Source: Nucisporomicrobium flavum
Lineage (GTDB): Bacteria; Actinomycetota; Actinomycetes; Mycobacteriales; Micromonosporaceae
Direction of reading: 5' to 3'
NCBI RefSeq assembly: GCF_016464385.1
Contig: NZ_JADMLH010000004.1
Location: 248,001-312,000, forward strand
DNA length: 64,000 bases
The translations under genes were made by a program, and so were the position numbers. Below the pieces are notes generated by a model. The model was not told where the DNA came from. It was given only the letters and a program-made list of their open reading frames with translations, and ran no database searches. Positions 27,013 through 34,954 of this stretch are shown here, piece by piece. Each line of letters opens with the position of its first letter. Within the stretch, counting starts at the first letter, position 1.

Positions 27013-29142
27013 ATGACCCGGCAGATCGAGCTCGAGATCGGCGGCATGACGTGCGCCGCCTGCGCCAATCGGATCGAGAAGAAGCTCAACCGGATCGACG
27101 GCGTGACCGCGACGGTCAACTACGCGACGGAGAAAGCGCGGGCAACCGTGCCGGCCGGTCTCAGCGCCGCCGACCTCATCGCGGTGGTGGAGAAGACCGG
27201 CTACACAGCCGCCGAGCCCGCAGCCGCGCCCGAGCCCGAGGCGGCGCCGGCCGACCCGCTGCGCACCCGGTTGCTGATCTCCACGGCGCTCACCGTGCCG
27301 GTCGTGCTGCTCGCGATGGTCCCCGCCTGGCAGTTCGACTACTGGCAGTGGCTCTCGCTCACCCTCGCCGCCCCGGTCGTGGTCTACGGCGGCTGGCCGT
27401 TCCACCGCTCCGCCTTCGTCAACCTGCGGCACGGCGCGGCGACCATGGACACGCTCGTCTCGCTCGGCACCCTCGCCGCGTTCCTCTGGTCGCTGTGGGC
27501 GCTGTTCCTCGGTGACGCCGGCATGCCCGGGATGACCCACCCCTTCGAGCTGCGCGCCGGCTCCGACAGCGACGCCATCTACCTCGAGGCGGCCGCGGGT
27601 GTGACCACCTTCCTGCTCGCCGGGCGTTACGCGGAGGCCCGGGCGAAGCGCCGCGCCGGTGATGCGCTGCGGTCGCTGCTGGAGCTCGGCGCCCGTACGG
27701 TCACCCTCCAGGACGGCCGCGAGCTCCCGATCGAGCAGCTCGCGACCGGGGACCTCTTCCTCGTACGGCCGGGCGAGAAGGTCGCCACCGACGGCGTGGT
27801 GGTCGACGGGGCCTCCGCCCTCGACCAGAGCCTGATCACCGGGGAGTCCGTGCCGGTCGAGGTGACCCCCGGCGACACCGTCACCGGCGGCACCGTCAAC
27901 GCGGGCGGGCGGCTCGTCGTGCGCGCGACCCGGGTCGGTGCCGACACCCAGCTCGCCCAGATGGCCCGGCTCGTCGAGGAGGCACAGGACGGCAAGGCCG
28001 CGGTCCAGCGCCTCGCCGACCGGATCTCCGGCGTGTTCGTGCCGGTCGTGATCACGCTGTCGATCGCGACGCTCGGGTTCTGGCTCGGCACCGGGCGGGG
28101 CACGACGGCGGCGTTCACCGCGGCTGTGGCCGTACTGATCATCGCCTGCCCGTGCGCCCTCGGCCTGGCCACGCCGACGGCCCTGCTGGTCGGCACCGGC
28201 CGCGGCGCCCAGCTGGGCATCCTCATCCGCGGCGTGGAGGCGCTCGAGTCCACCCGCCGCATCGACACGATCCTGCTGGACAAGACCGGCACGGTGACCA
28301 CCGGCGTGATGACCCTCGAGCAGGTCGCGCCGGAGCCCGGCGAGGACCCGGCCGCGCTGCTCCGGCTGGCGGGCGCGGTGGAGGCGGCCTCGGAGCATCC
28401 GCTGGGCCGGGCCATCACCCGGGCCGCCGCCGAGCACGGTCCGCTGCCCCCGGTCGAGGACTTCAAGGCCACGGCGGGCGTGGGCGTCCGAGGCCGGGTG
28501 GAGGGCGCCGAGATCGAGGTCGCGCGGGGCACCGGCGACACCGCCAGGACGTGGGTCGAGGTCCGCGTCGACGGCACGGTCCGCGGTCGCCTCGCCCTGA
28601 CGGATGCCGTACGCCCGAGCAGCGCGACCGCCATCACCCGCCTGCGCCGGCTGGGCCTGACCCCGGTGCTGGTCACCGGCGACGCGCAGCCGGTGGCGGA
28701 ACGGGTCGCGGCCGAGGTCGGCATCACCGAGGTGGTGTCCGGCGTGCTCCCCGCCGGCAAGGTCGACGTGGTCAAGAACCTGCAGGCGGAGGGCCGCTCG
28801 GTCGCGATGGTCGGCGACGGCGTGAACGACGCGGCCGCGCTGGCCCAGGCGGATCTCGGCGTGGCGATGGGCGCGGGCACGGACGTGGCCATCGAGGCCT
28901 CGGACCTGACGCTCATGCGCGACGACCTGACCGCCGCGGTCGACGCCGTACGGCTGGCCCGCCGCACGATGCACATCATCCGCGGGAACCTGTTCTGGGC
29001 GTTCGCGTACAACGTGGCGGCGCTGCCGCTCGCGGCCGCGGGCCTGCTGAACCCGATGATCGCGGGCGCGGCGATGGCGTTGAGCTCGGTGTTCGTGGTG
29101 GGCAACAGCCTGCGCCTGCGCCGCTTCCGCCAGGTGGCCTGA
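27013..29142 (+). CDS. copA: Copper-translocating P1B-type ATPase
   Basis: A 709-residue copper exporter. One N-terminal heavy-metal domain has the GGMTCAAC ligand loop (Cys-x-x-Cys about residues 14-17). Eight membrane helices: the CPC ion-binding site is in IIACPCALGLATP, the YN pair in FAYNVAALPLA and the MxxSS motif in AMALSSVFVV, which together mark Cu+ pumps. Soluble motifs: TGES, phosphorylation DKTGT, SEHPLG (the HP motif) and GDGVNDAAAL. Length is slightly short of E. coli CopA because there is only one metal domain. A CsoR-like operator overlaps the promoter, so copper induction is expected. Confidence 0.95.
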   Translation: MTRQIELEIGGMTCAACANRIEKKLNRIDGVTATVNYATEKARATVPAGLSAADLIAVVEKTGYTAAEPAAAPEPEAAPADPLRTRLLISTALTVPVVLLAMVPAWQFDYWQWLSLTLAAPVVVYGGWPFHRSAFVNLRHGAATMDTLVSLGTLAAFLWSLWALFLGDAGMPGMTHPFELRAGSDSDAIYLEAAAGVTTFLLAGRYAEARAKRRAGDALRSLLELGARTVTLQDGRELPIEQLATGDLFLVRPGEKVATDGVVVDGASALDQSLITGESVPVEVTPGDTVTGGTVNAGGRLVVRATRVGADTQLAQMARLVEEAQDGKAAVQRLADRISGVFVPVVITLSIATLGFWLGTGRGTTAAFTAAVAVLIIACPCALGLATPTALLVGTGRGAQLGILIRGVEALESTRRIDTILLDKTGTVTTGVMTLEQVAPEPGEDPAALLRLAGAVEAASEHPLGRAITRAAAEHGPLPPVEDFKATAGVGVRGRVEGAEIEVARGTGDTARTWVEVRVDGTVRGRLALTDAVRPSSATAITRLRRLGLTPVLVTGDAQPVAERVAAEVGITEVVSGVLPAGKVDVVKNLQAEGRSVAMVGDGVNDAAALAQADLGVAMGAGTDVAIEASDLTLMRDDLTAAVDAVRLARRTMHIIRGNLFWAFAYNVAALPLAAAGLLNPMIAGAAMALSSVFVVGNSLRLRRFRQVA

Positions 29143-29576
29143 CGCCGGCGTCGCCCGCCTCTCCGCGGGCCCGGCGGCTTTGGCGGCGCCGCGGGCTCCG
29201 CGGCCCGGCGGTTTCGCCGGCGGGTGCTTCGCGTCGGCGGTGGGGAGGGCAGTGTGGGCCGGGCGCTTGTTCCCGCCGGTTGCTCCCGAAACCGGCGAGG
29301 CGCCCGGCCCACCAGGGCCGCAGCGGCAGCGATTCGGACTGGTCCCGAAGTCCGAAGCTCCGCGGCGGCATCCCCAGACCCACCTGCGGACATGACGCTA
29401 AGTGGTGATCGCCGTACGACGGAAGCGCTGCGTACGGAATATGACCGTTCGGGCGGCCGTCTCTGGGCGACAGACTCGCCCAACCATGCACTTCCGGTGC
29501 GCAAGGTCCCGGCTCGTACCCGCGTTGGCTATCAGCCGATCACGTTGAGTGAGAACGGTGCCACTACCCAAGGTGA
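29143..29576. other. Non-coding gap after copA
   Basis: 434 nt between convergent copA and the TetR gene. The first 220 nt are GC-rich with short GGCGG/CCGGC inverted motifs that could end both transcripts; 29395-29575 is of markedly lower GC than its surroundings and contains the short hairpin-like GGGCGACAGACTCGCCC near 29467. Short open frames exist, but none has a ribosome site or recognisable protein. Confidence 0.4.
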
Positions 29577-30446
29577 TCAGTCGCGGCGGATAGCCTCGAT
29601 CAGCGCGAGGACCTGGCGCAGCGCCGGCCGCAGCACGCGCAGCCGGGACAGCCCCACGAGCCGGTCCACGAGCGGCACCACCCCGTCGATGAGCCGCCGG
29701 GTGCGCCGCTGGCCGGGGGAGCGGTCGTACACCCAGAAGAGCACGACGCCCATCCAGGCCAGCCACAGCAGCTCCGGCAGCTCCCGGCGCAGCTCCGGAT
29801 CGATCTTCGCGGACGAACCCTCCACCACGTCCCGGAACAGCGCGATGGCGGCCTCCCGGGCGGGCGACGACTCGCTCGAGAACGGGCTCAGCGGCGACGA
29901 CGGCTCGGCGGCGGTCTTGAAGAACGTCGCGGCGAACGAGTGGTACGGCTCGTTCACGTCGATCCCGGCGTGCAGAACGCCGCGCAGCCGTGCGGCGAAG
30001 TCCTTCTCGGCGCTCAGCACCGCCTCGGCGGCGACCCGGTGCGCGGCCTGGTTCTGGTCGTAGAACCCCTGGATCAGGTGTTCCTTCGAGTCGAAGTAGT
30101 AGTACGCGTTCCCGACCGCGACCCCGGCCTCCTTGGCGATGGCCCGCATGGTGGTCTCGGCGTAGCCACGCTCCCGGAACAGCCGCAGCGCGGTCTCGAG
30201 GATCAACTGCCGGGTCTGCTCGCCCCGCGCCCGCCGCGGCTTGTCCGCCTGGCCCGTGCCCGGGCTTGCTCCTCCCGGGGTCAGGACCGCCTCTTCCGTG
30301 GCCTGGTTCGCCCTTCCCGGGGCTTTCCTCGGGGTCTCGTCCGTCGCCTCTGCCGGGCCGGGCTCCTCGCCGGCGGCGCGGCGCGGGGTGCCGGCGCCGG
30401 GGTCGTCGGCGGCGGAGTCAGCGGCAGCGGTCGTCACACCCGTCAC
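29577..30446 (-). CDS. TetR family transcriptional regulator with long N-terminal extension
   Basis: A 289-residue protein; residues 1-70 are Ala/Pro/Gly/Thr-rich and disordered, then TetR_N (about 75-125, helix-turn-helix MRAIAKEAGVAVGNAYYYFD), then a C-terminal domain with a YDRSPGQRRTRRLIDG segment seen in a conserved actinobacterial TetR group. The start region overlaps the end of the DCC gene by 29 nt (20 nt if GTG 30437 is used), and the upstream gene of the same run is preceded by two TTGAACG(C/T)GTTCAA palindromes, so this regulator is the best candidate to bind them and repress its own operon. The ligand is unknown; neighbours suggest a membrane or thiol stress signal, which is speculation. 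Confidence 0.88.
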   Translation of the reverse strand: MTGVTTAAADSAADDPGAGTPRRAAGEEPGPAEATDETPRKAPGRANQATEEAVLTPGGASPGTGQADKPRRARGEQTRQLILETALRLFRERGYAETTMRAIAKEAGVAVGNAYYYFDSKEHLIQGFYDQNQAAHRVAAEAVLSAEKDFAARLRGVLHAGIDVNEPYHSFAATFFKTAAEPSSPLSPFSSESSPAREAAIALFRDVVEGSSAKIDPELRRELPELLWLAWMGVVLFWVYDRSPGQRRTRRLIDGVVPLVDRLVGLSRLRVLRPALRQVLALIEAIRRD

Positions 30447-30843
30447 CGTAGTCGTCGGAACGCGTCACCTGCCGCACGGCGGCCGCCGCCGCGATCACCT
30501 GCCGCGCCGTGGGCAGCAGAGCCGGGGTGCTCAGCCGCTCCGCCAGCCCCCGGTAGTCCGCGAGCGCCCACAGGCAGGCCAGCCACGCGCCGTCGGAGAC
30601 GTACACCAGGCCGTTGTCGGCGATGACCGTCAGATCCCGCAGCGTCGCCGCCGGGTCCAGCGCCGGGAAGCGCCGCCGGGCCTCCGGCGACCCGGCCGGC
30701 ACAAATTCCAGCGGTACGAGCTGAGCCCGCCCCGCGAGCCACCGCCGAGCCGTACGGCAGATCGGGCACCCCTCGTCGTAGAGCACGGTGAGGTAGCCGA
30801 CCCGGCCGGCCCCGAACCCGGCCGGATCGATCTCCACGCTCAC
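30418..30843 (-). CDS. DCC family thiol-disulfide oxidoreductase (DUF393)
   Basis: A 141-residue protein with the family signature YDEGCPICR (CPIC, about residues 22-30), a short thioredoxin-like fold and a helical C-terminus. DCC proteins are predicted thiol-disulfide oxidoreductases named after their conserved DxxCxxC motif. The GTG at 30843 overlaps the TGA of the upstream membrane protein gene (GTGA), so translation is coupled, and its 3' end overlaps the TetR start. The C-terminus ends Cys-rich (YGDGCDDRCR), which is unusual. Confidence 0.85.
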   Translation of the reverse strand: MSVEIDPAGFGAGRVGYLTVLYDEGCPICRTARRWLAGRAQLVPLEFVPAGSPEARRRFPALDPAATLRDLTVIADNGLVYVSDGAWLACLWALADYRGLAERLSTPALLPTARQVIAAAAAVRQVTRSDDYGDGCDDRCR

Positions 30844-31547
30844 GCCGGCGCAGGTGGCGGAACCGGCATGCCCTGCCCGGGCCACGCCATCCCGCCGCCC
30901 GCACCCGCCCCGGCGGCCCCCCGACCGCCTGCCCCACCCGGAGCGCCCTGCGCGCCCCCGCCGCCTGCCGCCCCTGGCCCGCCTGCCGCCCCTGGCCCGC
31001 CTGCCGTCCCCGGCCCGCCTGCCGCCCCCGGCCCGCCTGCCGCCCCCGGCCCGCCTGCCGTGCCCGGCCCGCCTGCCGTGCCCGGCCCGCCTGCCGTGCC
31101 CGGTCCGTACGGTCCGGCCGGTCCGCCCGGCGGGAAGAGCGGTCCGCCGCCCGGGCCCATCGGCAGCCGTCCGGCCGGCGGCAGCGGCGGCATCGTCTGC
31201 TGCTGGCGGAGCCGCCCGCGCCGGTAGCGGTTGAGGAGGAAGACGTTGAGCACGTGCAGCACGCCCAGGACGAGCAGCACGAAACCGATCTTGTACGACA
31301 GCGTCTCCAGCGCCCGGGCGGCGTCCGGGATGCGGGCGCCGGAGCGCATCGCCACCGCGACGTAGCCGAGGTTGAGCAGGTAGAAGCCCATCACGAGCAG
31401 GTGGTTGACCGCCTTGGCGAGCCGGCTGTCGGCGAAGACGTCCTCGAGGAAGACGAGGCCGTTGCGGGACAGGGTCGTCGCGACCCAGACGGTGAGCCCG
31501 ACGCTGGTCGCCAGGTAGACCAGGTACATCCATACCTTGTGGTCCAC
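30840..31547 (-). CDS. Membrane protein with Gly-Pro-Gly repeat tail
   Basis: A 235-residue protein: three hydrophobic helices (about residues 7-28, 44-66 and 82-108), then about 125 residues of Pro/Gly/Ala including hexapeptide repeats GPGTAG / GPGAAG, resembling collagen-like or elastin-like sequences, and a Met/Pro-rich end. The DNA shows an 18-bp repeat (30964-31107). The family is not one I recognise by name. I take GTG 31547 because GAAGG lies 9 nt before it; GTG 31556 would overlap the ribosome site. It is the first gene of a run with DCC and TetR genes behind two palindromic operators. Confidence 0.75.
   Translation of the reverse strand: MDHKVWMYLVYLATSVGLTVWVATTLSRNGLVFLEDVFADSRLAKAVNHLLVMGFYLLNLGYVAVAMRSGARIPDAARALETLSYKIGFVLLVLGVLHVLNVFLLNRYRRGRLRQQQTMPPLPPAGRLPMGPGGGPLFPPGGPAGPYGPGTAGGPGTAGGPGTAGGPGAAGGPGAAGGPGTAGGPGAAGGPGAAGGGGAQGAPGGAGGRGAAGAGAGGGMAWPGQGMPVPPPAPA
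30964..31107. repeat. 18-bp tandem repeat, eight copies, inside a coding region
   Basis: Units start with CCTGCCG at 30964, 30982, 31000, 31018, 31036, 31054, 31072 and 31090 on the plus strand. They encode the Gly-Pro-Gly-(Thr/Ala)-Ala-Gly hexapeptides of the membrane protein, so copy-number changes would stay in frame. Confidence 0.9.
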
Positions 31548-31562
31548 GAGCCGCACCCTTCT

Positions 31563-31576
31563 TTGAACGTGTTCAA
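31563..31576. promoter_or_regulatory. Palindromic operator 1
   Basis: TTGAACGTGTTCAA, with 6-bp perfect arms, about 16 bp upstream of the membrane protein start at 31547 and in the predicted 5' leader. Confidence 0.75.
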
Positions 31577-31589
31577 CAGTGATGCGCTC

Positions 31590-31618
31590 AGGTTAGACCC
31601 GTTGTTGAACGCGTTCAA
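31590..31618 (-). promoter_or_regulatory. Promoter of the membrane protein / DCC / TetR operon
   Basis: On the minus strand TTGAAC (31618-31613) and TAACCT (31595-31590) are separated by exactly 17 nt, a normal -35/-10 arrangement. The -35 is itself the first arm of operator 2, so repressor binding would block the polymerase. Confidence 0.6.
31605..31618. promoter_or_regulatory. Palindromic operator 2
   Basis: TTGAACGCGTTCAA, a perfect 14-bp palindrome, 42 bp centre-to-centre from operator 1 (four helical turns), overlapping the -35 box. The pair differs by one central base. Confidence 0.75.
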
Positions 31619-31715
31619 GTCCGGCTGGGCGGTGAGCCCGAGCACATCGGCCAGCCCGGGCGCCGGCTTGTGAGGCGCCGTACGAGGTGAGGAACGCCCG
31701 TACGCCCGCGGGTCG

Positions 31716-31835
31716 TCAGCTCGACGGCCAGCCCTCGTCGAGTGGCGTGCCCACCCGAACCGGCATGGAATTGCCCGCAAAAGCCGCAAGCAGGGTGCGG
31801 AGCGCGAGTCGCCGTAGCCCTGGTTCGATCGGCAT
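31716..31835 (-). CDS. Possible small protein, 39 residues
   Basis: ATG 31835 is preceded by GAGGAAGAG about 6 nt upstream, better than most ribosome sites in this window. The product starts MPIEPGLRRLALRTLLAAF and ends DEGWPSS; residues 7-22 could form an amphipathic helix. I do not recognise it. The lack of any similar known product and its short length keep confidence low. Confidence 0.3.
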   Translation of the reverse strand: MPIEPGLRRLALRTLLAAFAGNSMPVRVGTPLDEGWPSS

Positions 31836-32010
31836 GGTTTTCTCTTCCTCGGTTGAGCACTGTCCGTGGACCGGGGGAGCTGTCATGATCGCTCAATGTC
31901 TGTCGGACACGCCCCGCAGTCGGCCAATGAGCTGACCGTTACGCTGCGGGCTGGACGATGCGCGCCGAGACGGTAATAGCAAACAATCCTGACTACTGAG
32001 GGACAGAGTT

Positions 32011-33189
32011 ATGGCCGCCACCCGCCTGCCGGGCACCCCCCGGCTGTTGCGCGCGCTCAACGACCGCGCCGCGCTCGAGCTGCTGCTCGCGAAGGGCCCG
32101 CTCACCCGGGCGCAGCTCGGCGAGATGACCGGCCTCAGCAAGGTCACCGCGTCGCAGCTGGTCGAGCGGCTCGAGGAGCGCGGGCTCGTACGCCGGGTGG
32201 GCGAGCAGGCCGGCGGCCGGGGGCCCAACGCCCAGCTGTACGCCGTCACTCCCAGTAGTGCCCACGTGATCGGCGTCGAGGTGCTCCCCGACCGGGTGAT
32301 CGCCGCGTGCGCCGACATCACCGGCGAGATCGTCGGGCGCAGCGAGCAGTCGACCCAGGACAGCGATGATCCGGTACGCGCCGTGCACGGCGCCGTCATG
32401 CAGGCCGCCACCCGGGCCGGCACCGACCTCGACTCGATCCACCGCGTCGTGCTCGGCACCCCCGGCCTGGTCGACCCGAAGACCAGCGAGGTCTCGTTCG
32501 CGTTCGACCTGCCCCGCTGGCACCGCGGTCTCCTCGCCGAGCTGCGCAAGGACCTGAGCACGCCGGTCGTGTTCGGCAACGACGTGAACCTCGCCGCGAT
32601 CGCCGAGCAGCACACCGGCGCGGCCCGCGGCGTCGACGACTTCGTGCTGATCTGGGTCGGCCGCGGCGTGGGCCTCGCCACGGTGATCGACGGCAAGCTG
32701 CACCAGGGCAGCACGGGTGCCGCCGGTGAGATCGGATACCTGCCCGTGGCCGGCGCCGAGGTGCCGCACAACGCCTCGAAGCGCGGGGTGAAGGGCGCCT
32801 TCCAGACGCTGGTCGCCTCGGACGCCGCCAAGGCCATCGGCAAGCAGTACGGCTTCGGCGGCAAGGAGTCCGCCGACGTCGTCCGCGCTGCCGTGGCGGC
32901 CGGCGAGGCGGGCGACCCGGTGCTCGACGAGCTGGCCCGGCGGCTCGCGCTCGGCGTCGGGGCCACCTGCGTGGTCCTCGACCCGCCGCTGGTCGTGCTC
33001 GCGGGCGAGGTCAGCCAGGCCGGCGGCGCGGCGCTGGCGCAGCGGGTCGAGGCCGAGGTCGCCTCCATCACGCTGGTGTCGCCCCGGGTCGTCATCAGCG
33101 AGGTGGCGGTCGAGCCGGTGCTCAACGGCGCGCTGCTGACCGCGCTCGACGCCGTACGCGACGAGGTCTTCGGGTCGACGACCGGATAG
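32011..33189 (+). CDS. ROK family transcriptional regulator without the usual zinc cluster
   Basis: A 392-residue protein: winged helix (about residues 15-70; LTRAQLGEMTGLSKVTASQL) and ROK kinase-like domain (about 85-385). VFGNDVNLAAIAE and STGAAGEIGYLP match ROK motifs, but the sugar-binding GEIGH has Tyr for His and the CxCGxxGCxE zinc motif is absent (the region reads VPHNASKRGVKGAF). It therefore may have lost classical sugar sensing. Upstream and codirectional with an ABC ATPase and ribokinase, an arrangement suggesting sugar or nucleoside control, which is inference. Confidence 0.87.
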   Translation: MAATRLPGTPRLLRALNDRAALELLLAKGPLTRAQLGEMTGLSKVTASQLVERLEERGLVRRVGEQAGGRGPNAQLYAVTPSSAHVIGVEVLPDRVIAACADITGEIVGRSEQSTQDSDDPVRAVHGAVMQAATRAGTDLDSIHRVVLGTPGLVDPKTSEVSFAFDLPRWHRGLLAELRKDLSTPVVFGNDVNLAAIAEQHTGAARGVDDFVLIWVGRGVGLATVIDGKLHQGSTGAAGEIGYLPVAGAEVPHNASKRGVKGAFQTLVASDAAKAIGKQYGFGGKESADVVRAAVAAGEAGDPVLDELARRLALGVGATCVVLDPPLVVLAGEVSQAGGAALAQRVEAEVASITLVSPRVVISEVAVEPVLNGALLTALDAVRDEVFGSTTG

Positions 33190-33238
33190 GCACGGCACGG
33201 TGTCCGGGGCGGTGAGCCGTGCGTGGTTGGATGGACGC

Positions 33239-34054
33239 GTGCTCGAGGCAGCGACCCCCACACCCCCCGACGACGACACCGTCATCTCCTTCGACCGGGT
33301 CAGCGTGATCCGCGGCGGCACCTTCCTGGTGCGCAACCTGTCCTGGCAGGTCGAGCTGGACGAGCGGTGGGTGATCCTCGGCCCCAACGGCGCGGGCAAG
33401 ACCACCCTGCTCAACCTCGCCTCCGCCCGCATGCACCCGTCGCGCGGCGTGGCGTGGGTGCTCGGGGAGCGGCTGGGGCGCACGGACGTCAGCGAGCTGC
33501 GTACCCGGATCGGCATCACGACCGGGCAGCTGGCCGACCGTGTGCCGCCCGCCGAGCGGGTCCTGGACGTGGTCGTCACGGCCGCGTGGTCGGTGGTGGG
33601 CCGCTGGCGGGAGAGCTACGACCGGCAGGACGAGGCGCGGGCCCGGGGCCTGCTCGACCAGCTCGGCATGGGCGCGCTGACCGACCGCGAGTTCGGCACG
33701 CTCTCCGAGGGCGAGCGCAAGCGCACCCAGATCGCCCGGGCGCTGATGACCGACCCCGAGCTGATGCTGCTCGACGAGCCGACCGCGGGCCTCGATCTCG
33801 GCGGCCGCGAGGACCTGCTGGGCCGCCTCACCGAGCTCGCCGAGGACCCGGACGCGCCGGCGATGGTGCTGGTCACCCATCACGTGGAGGAGATCCCACC
33901 GGGCTTCACCCACGCGATGCTGCTGCGCGAGGGCTCGGTCGTGGCGGCAGGGCTGCTCGGTGAGACGCTGACCGCGGACAACCTGTCCAAGACCTTCGGC
34001 CTGCCGCTCGTCGTCCAGCGCACCGGCGACCGGTACACCGCCCGGGCGGCCTAG
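33239..34054 (+). CDS. ABC transporter ATP-binding protein
   Basis: A 271-residue stand-alone ATPase. Walker A is GPNGAGKTT (about residue 46), signature LSEGERKR instead of LSGGQ, Walker B LMLLDEPTAGLD, H-loop VTHH. The domain is of the ModF/YcbM-like type often seen without a membrane partner; no permease gene is adjacent. The GTG at 33239 is chosen; a longer start at GTG 33200 would add 13 residues. The stop codon abuts the ribokinase ATG with no gap. Confidence 0.88.
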   Translation: MLEAATPTPPDDDTVISFDRVSVIRGGTFLVRNLSWQVELDERWVILGPNGAGKTTLLNLASARMHPSRGVAWVLGERLGRTDVSELRTRIGITTGQLADRVPPAERVLDVVVTAAWSVVGRWRESYDRQDEARARGLLDQLGMGALTDREFGTLSEGERKRTQIARALMTDPELMLLDEPTAGLDLGGREDLLGRLTELAEDPDAPAMVLVTHHVEEIPPGFTHAMLLREGSVVAAGLLGETLTADNLSKTFGLPLVVQRTGDRYTARAA

Positions 34055-34954
34055 ATGGCATCGTCGCCCCCGCGGATCGTGGTCGCCGGCAGCGCCAACA
34101 TGGATCTCGTCGGCCTCGCCGAGCGGCTGCCGCTGCCCGGCGAGACCATCCTGGGCGACGACTTCGTCATGACGCCCGGCGGCAAGGGCGCCAACCAGGC
34201 CATCGCGGCGGCCCGCGCCGGCGGCGCCTGCACGATGCTCGGCGCGATCGGCTCGGACGCGTTCGGCGTGACGATCAAGGCGCGACTCAACGCCTCGGGC
34301 GTGGACACCGAGTGCCTGCGGACCAGCTACGGCTCCTCCGGCGTCGCGGTCATCATGGTGGACAGAGCGGGGGAGAACTCCATCATGGTGAGCCCCGGTG
34401 CGAACAGCACGTTCGCCGGCCTGAGCGCCGCGGAGACCGCCGTGATCGCCGAGAGCGACGTCCTGCTGTGCCAGCAGGAGATCCCCGGCGAGACGGTGCT
34501 CGCGGCGGCGCAGGCGGCACGCGAGGGCGGCACCCGCATGATCCTGAACGCGGCGCCGGCCCGGGAGCTGCCCCCCGAGCTGCTCGAAGCGGTCGACCTG
34601 CTCGTGGTCAACGAGGTCGAGGCCATGGCGATCACCGGCTCGGAACGGCTCGACATGCCGGGGCTGCTCGCGCTCGTACCGCGCGTCGTGCTCACGATGG
34701 GTGGCAGCGGCTCCTGGTACGCCGACCGCGACGGCCGCGACGAGCGCATCCCGGCGTTCCGGGTGGCCGTGGCCGACACCACCGCCGCGGGCGACGCGTT
34801 CACCGGCGCGCTGGCGGTCGCCTGGGGCGAGGGGCGCGATCTGCTCGACGCGGTGCGCTGGGCCAACGCCGCGGGAGCCGCGTGCGTGCGCAAGGTGGGC
34901 GCGTCGAACTCGCTGCCGTCCCGGGCGGACATCGACGCGCTGTACTACGCCTGA
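34055..34954 (+). CDS. rbsK: Ribokinase (PfkB family)
   Basis: A 299-residue sugar kinase. PfkB signature 1 is in [16 protein letters not shown] (about residue 43), signature 2 [13 protein letters not shown] (Asp as catalytic base, about residue 247). The N-terminal GSANMDLV and GETILG segments are typical of ribokinase, which phosphorylates D-ribose to ribose 5-phosphate. It directly follows the ABC ATPase and ends 10 nt inside the convergent MCP gene. Confidence 0.9.
   Translation: MASSPPRIVVAGSANMDLVGLAERLPLPGETILGDDFVMTPGGKGANQAIAAARAGGACTMLGAIGSDAFGVTIKARLNASGVDTECLRTSYGSSGVAVIMVDRAGENSIMVSPGANSTFAGLSAAETAVIAESDVLLCQQEIPGETVLAAAQAAREGGTRMILNAAPARELPPELLEAVDLLVVNEVEAMAITGSERLDMPGLLALVPRVVLTMGGSGSWYADRDGRDERIPAFRVAVADTTAAGDAFTGALAVAWGEGRDLLDAVRWANAAGAACVRKVGASNSLPSRADIDALYYA

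Larger units (their letters stand above)
31548..32010. other. Gap between divergent operons
   Basis: 463 nt between the membrane protein gene and the ROK gene. It contains the two operators and promoter described separately, a candidate 39-residue ORF (31716-31835, minus) and, near 31960-32010, an AT-richer stretch (TAATAGCAAACAATCC) that may be the ROK promoter. Confidence 0.5.

Noticed and set aside
29395..29575. Possible tRNA in the lower-GC gap
   Set aside because: No cloverleaf can be drawn and the invariant T-loop GGTTCGAATC-type sequence is absent.
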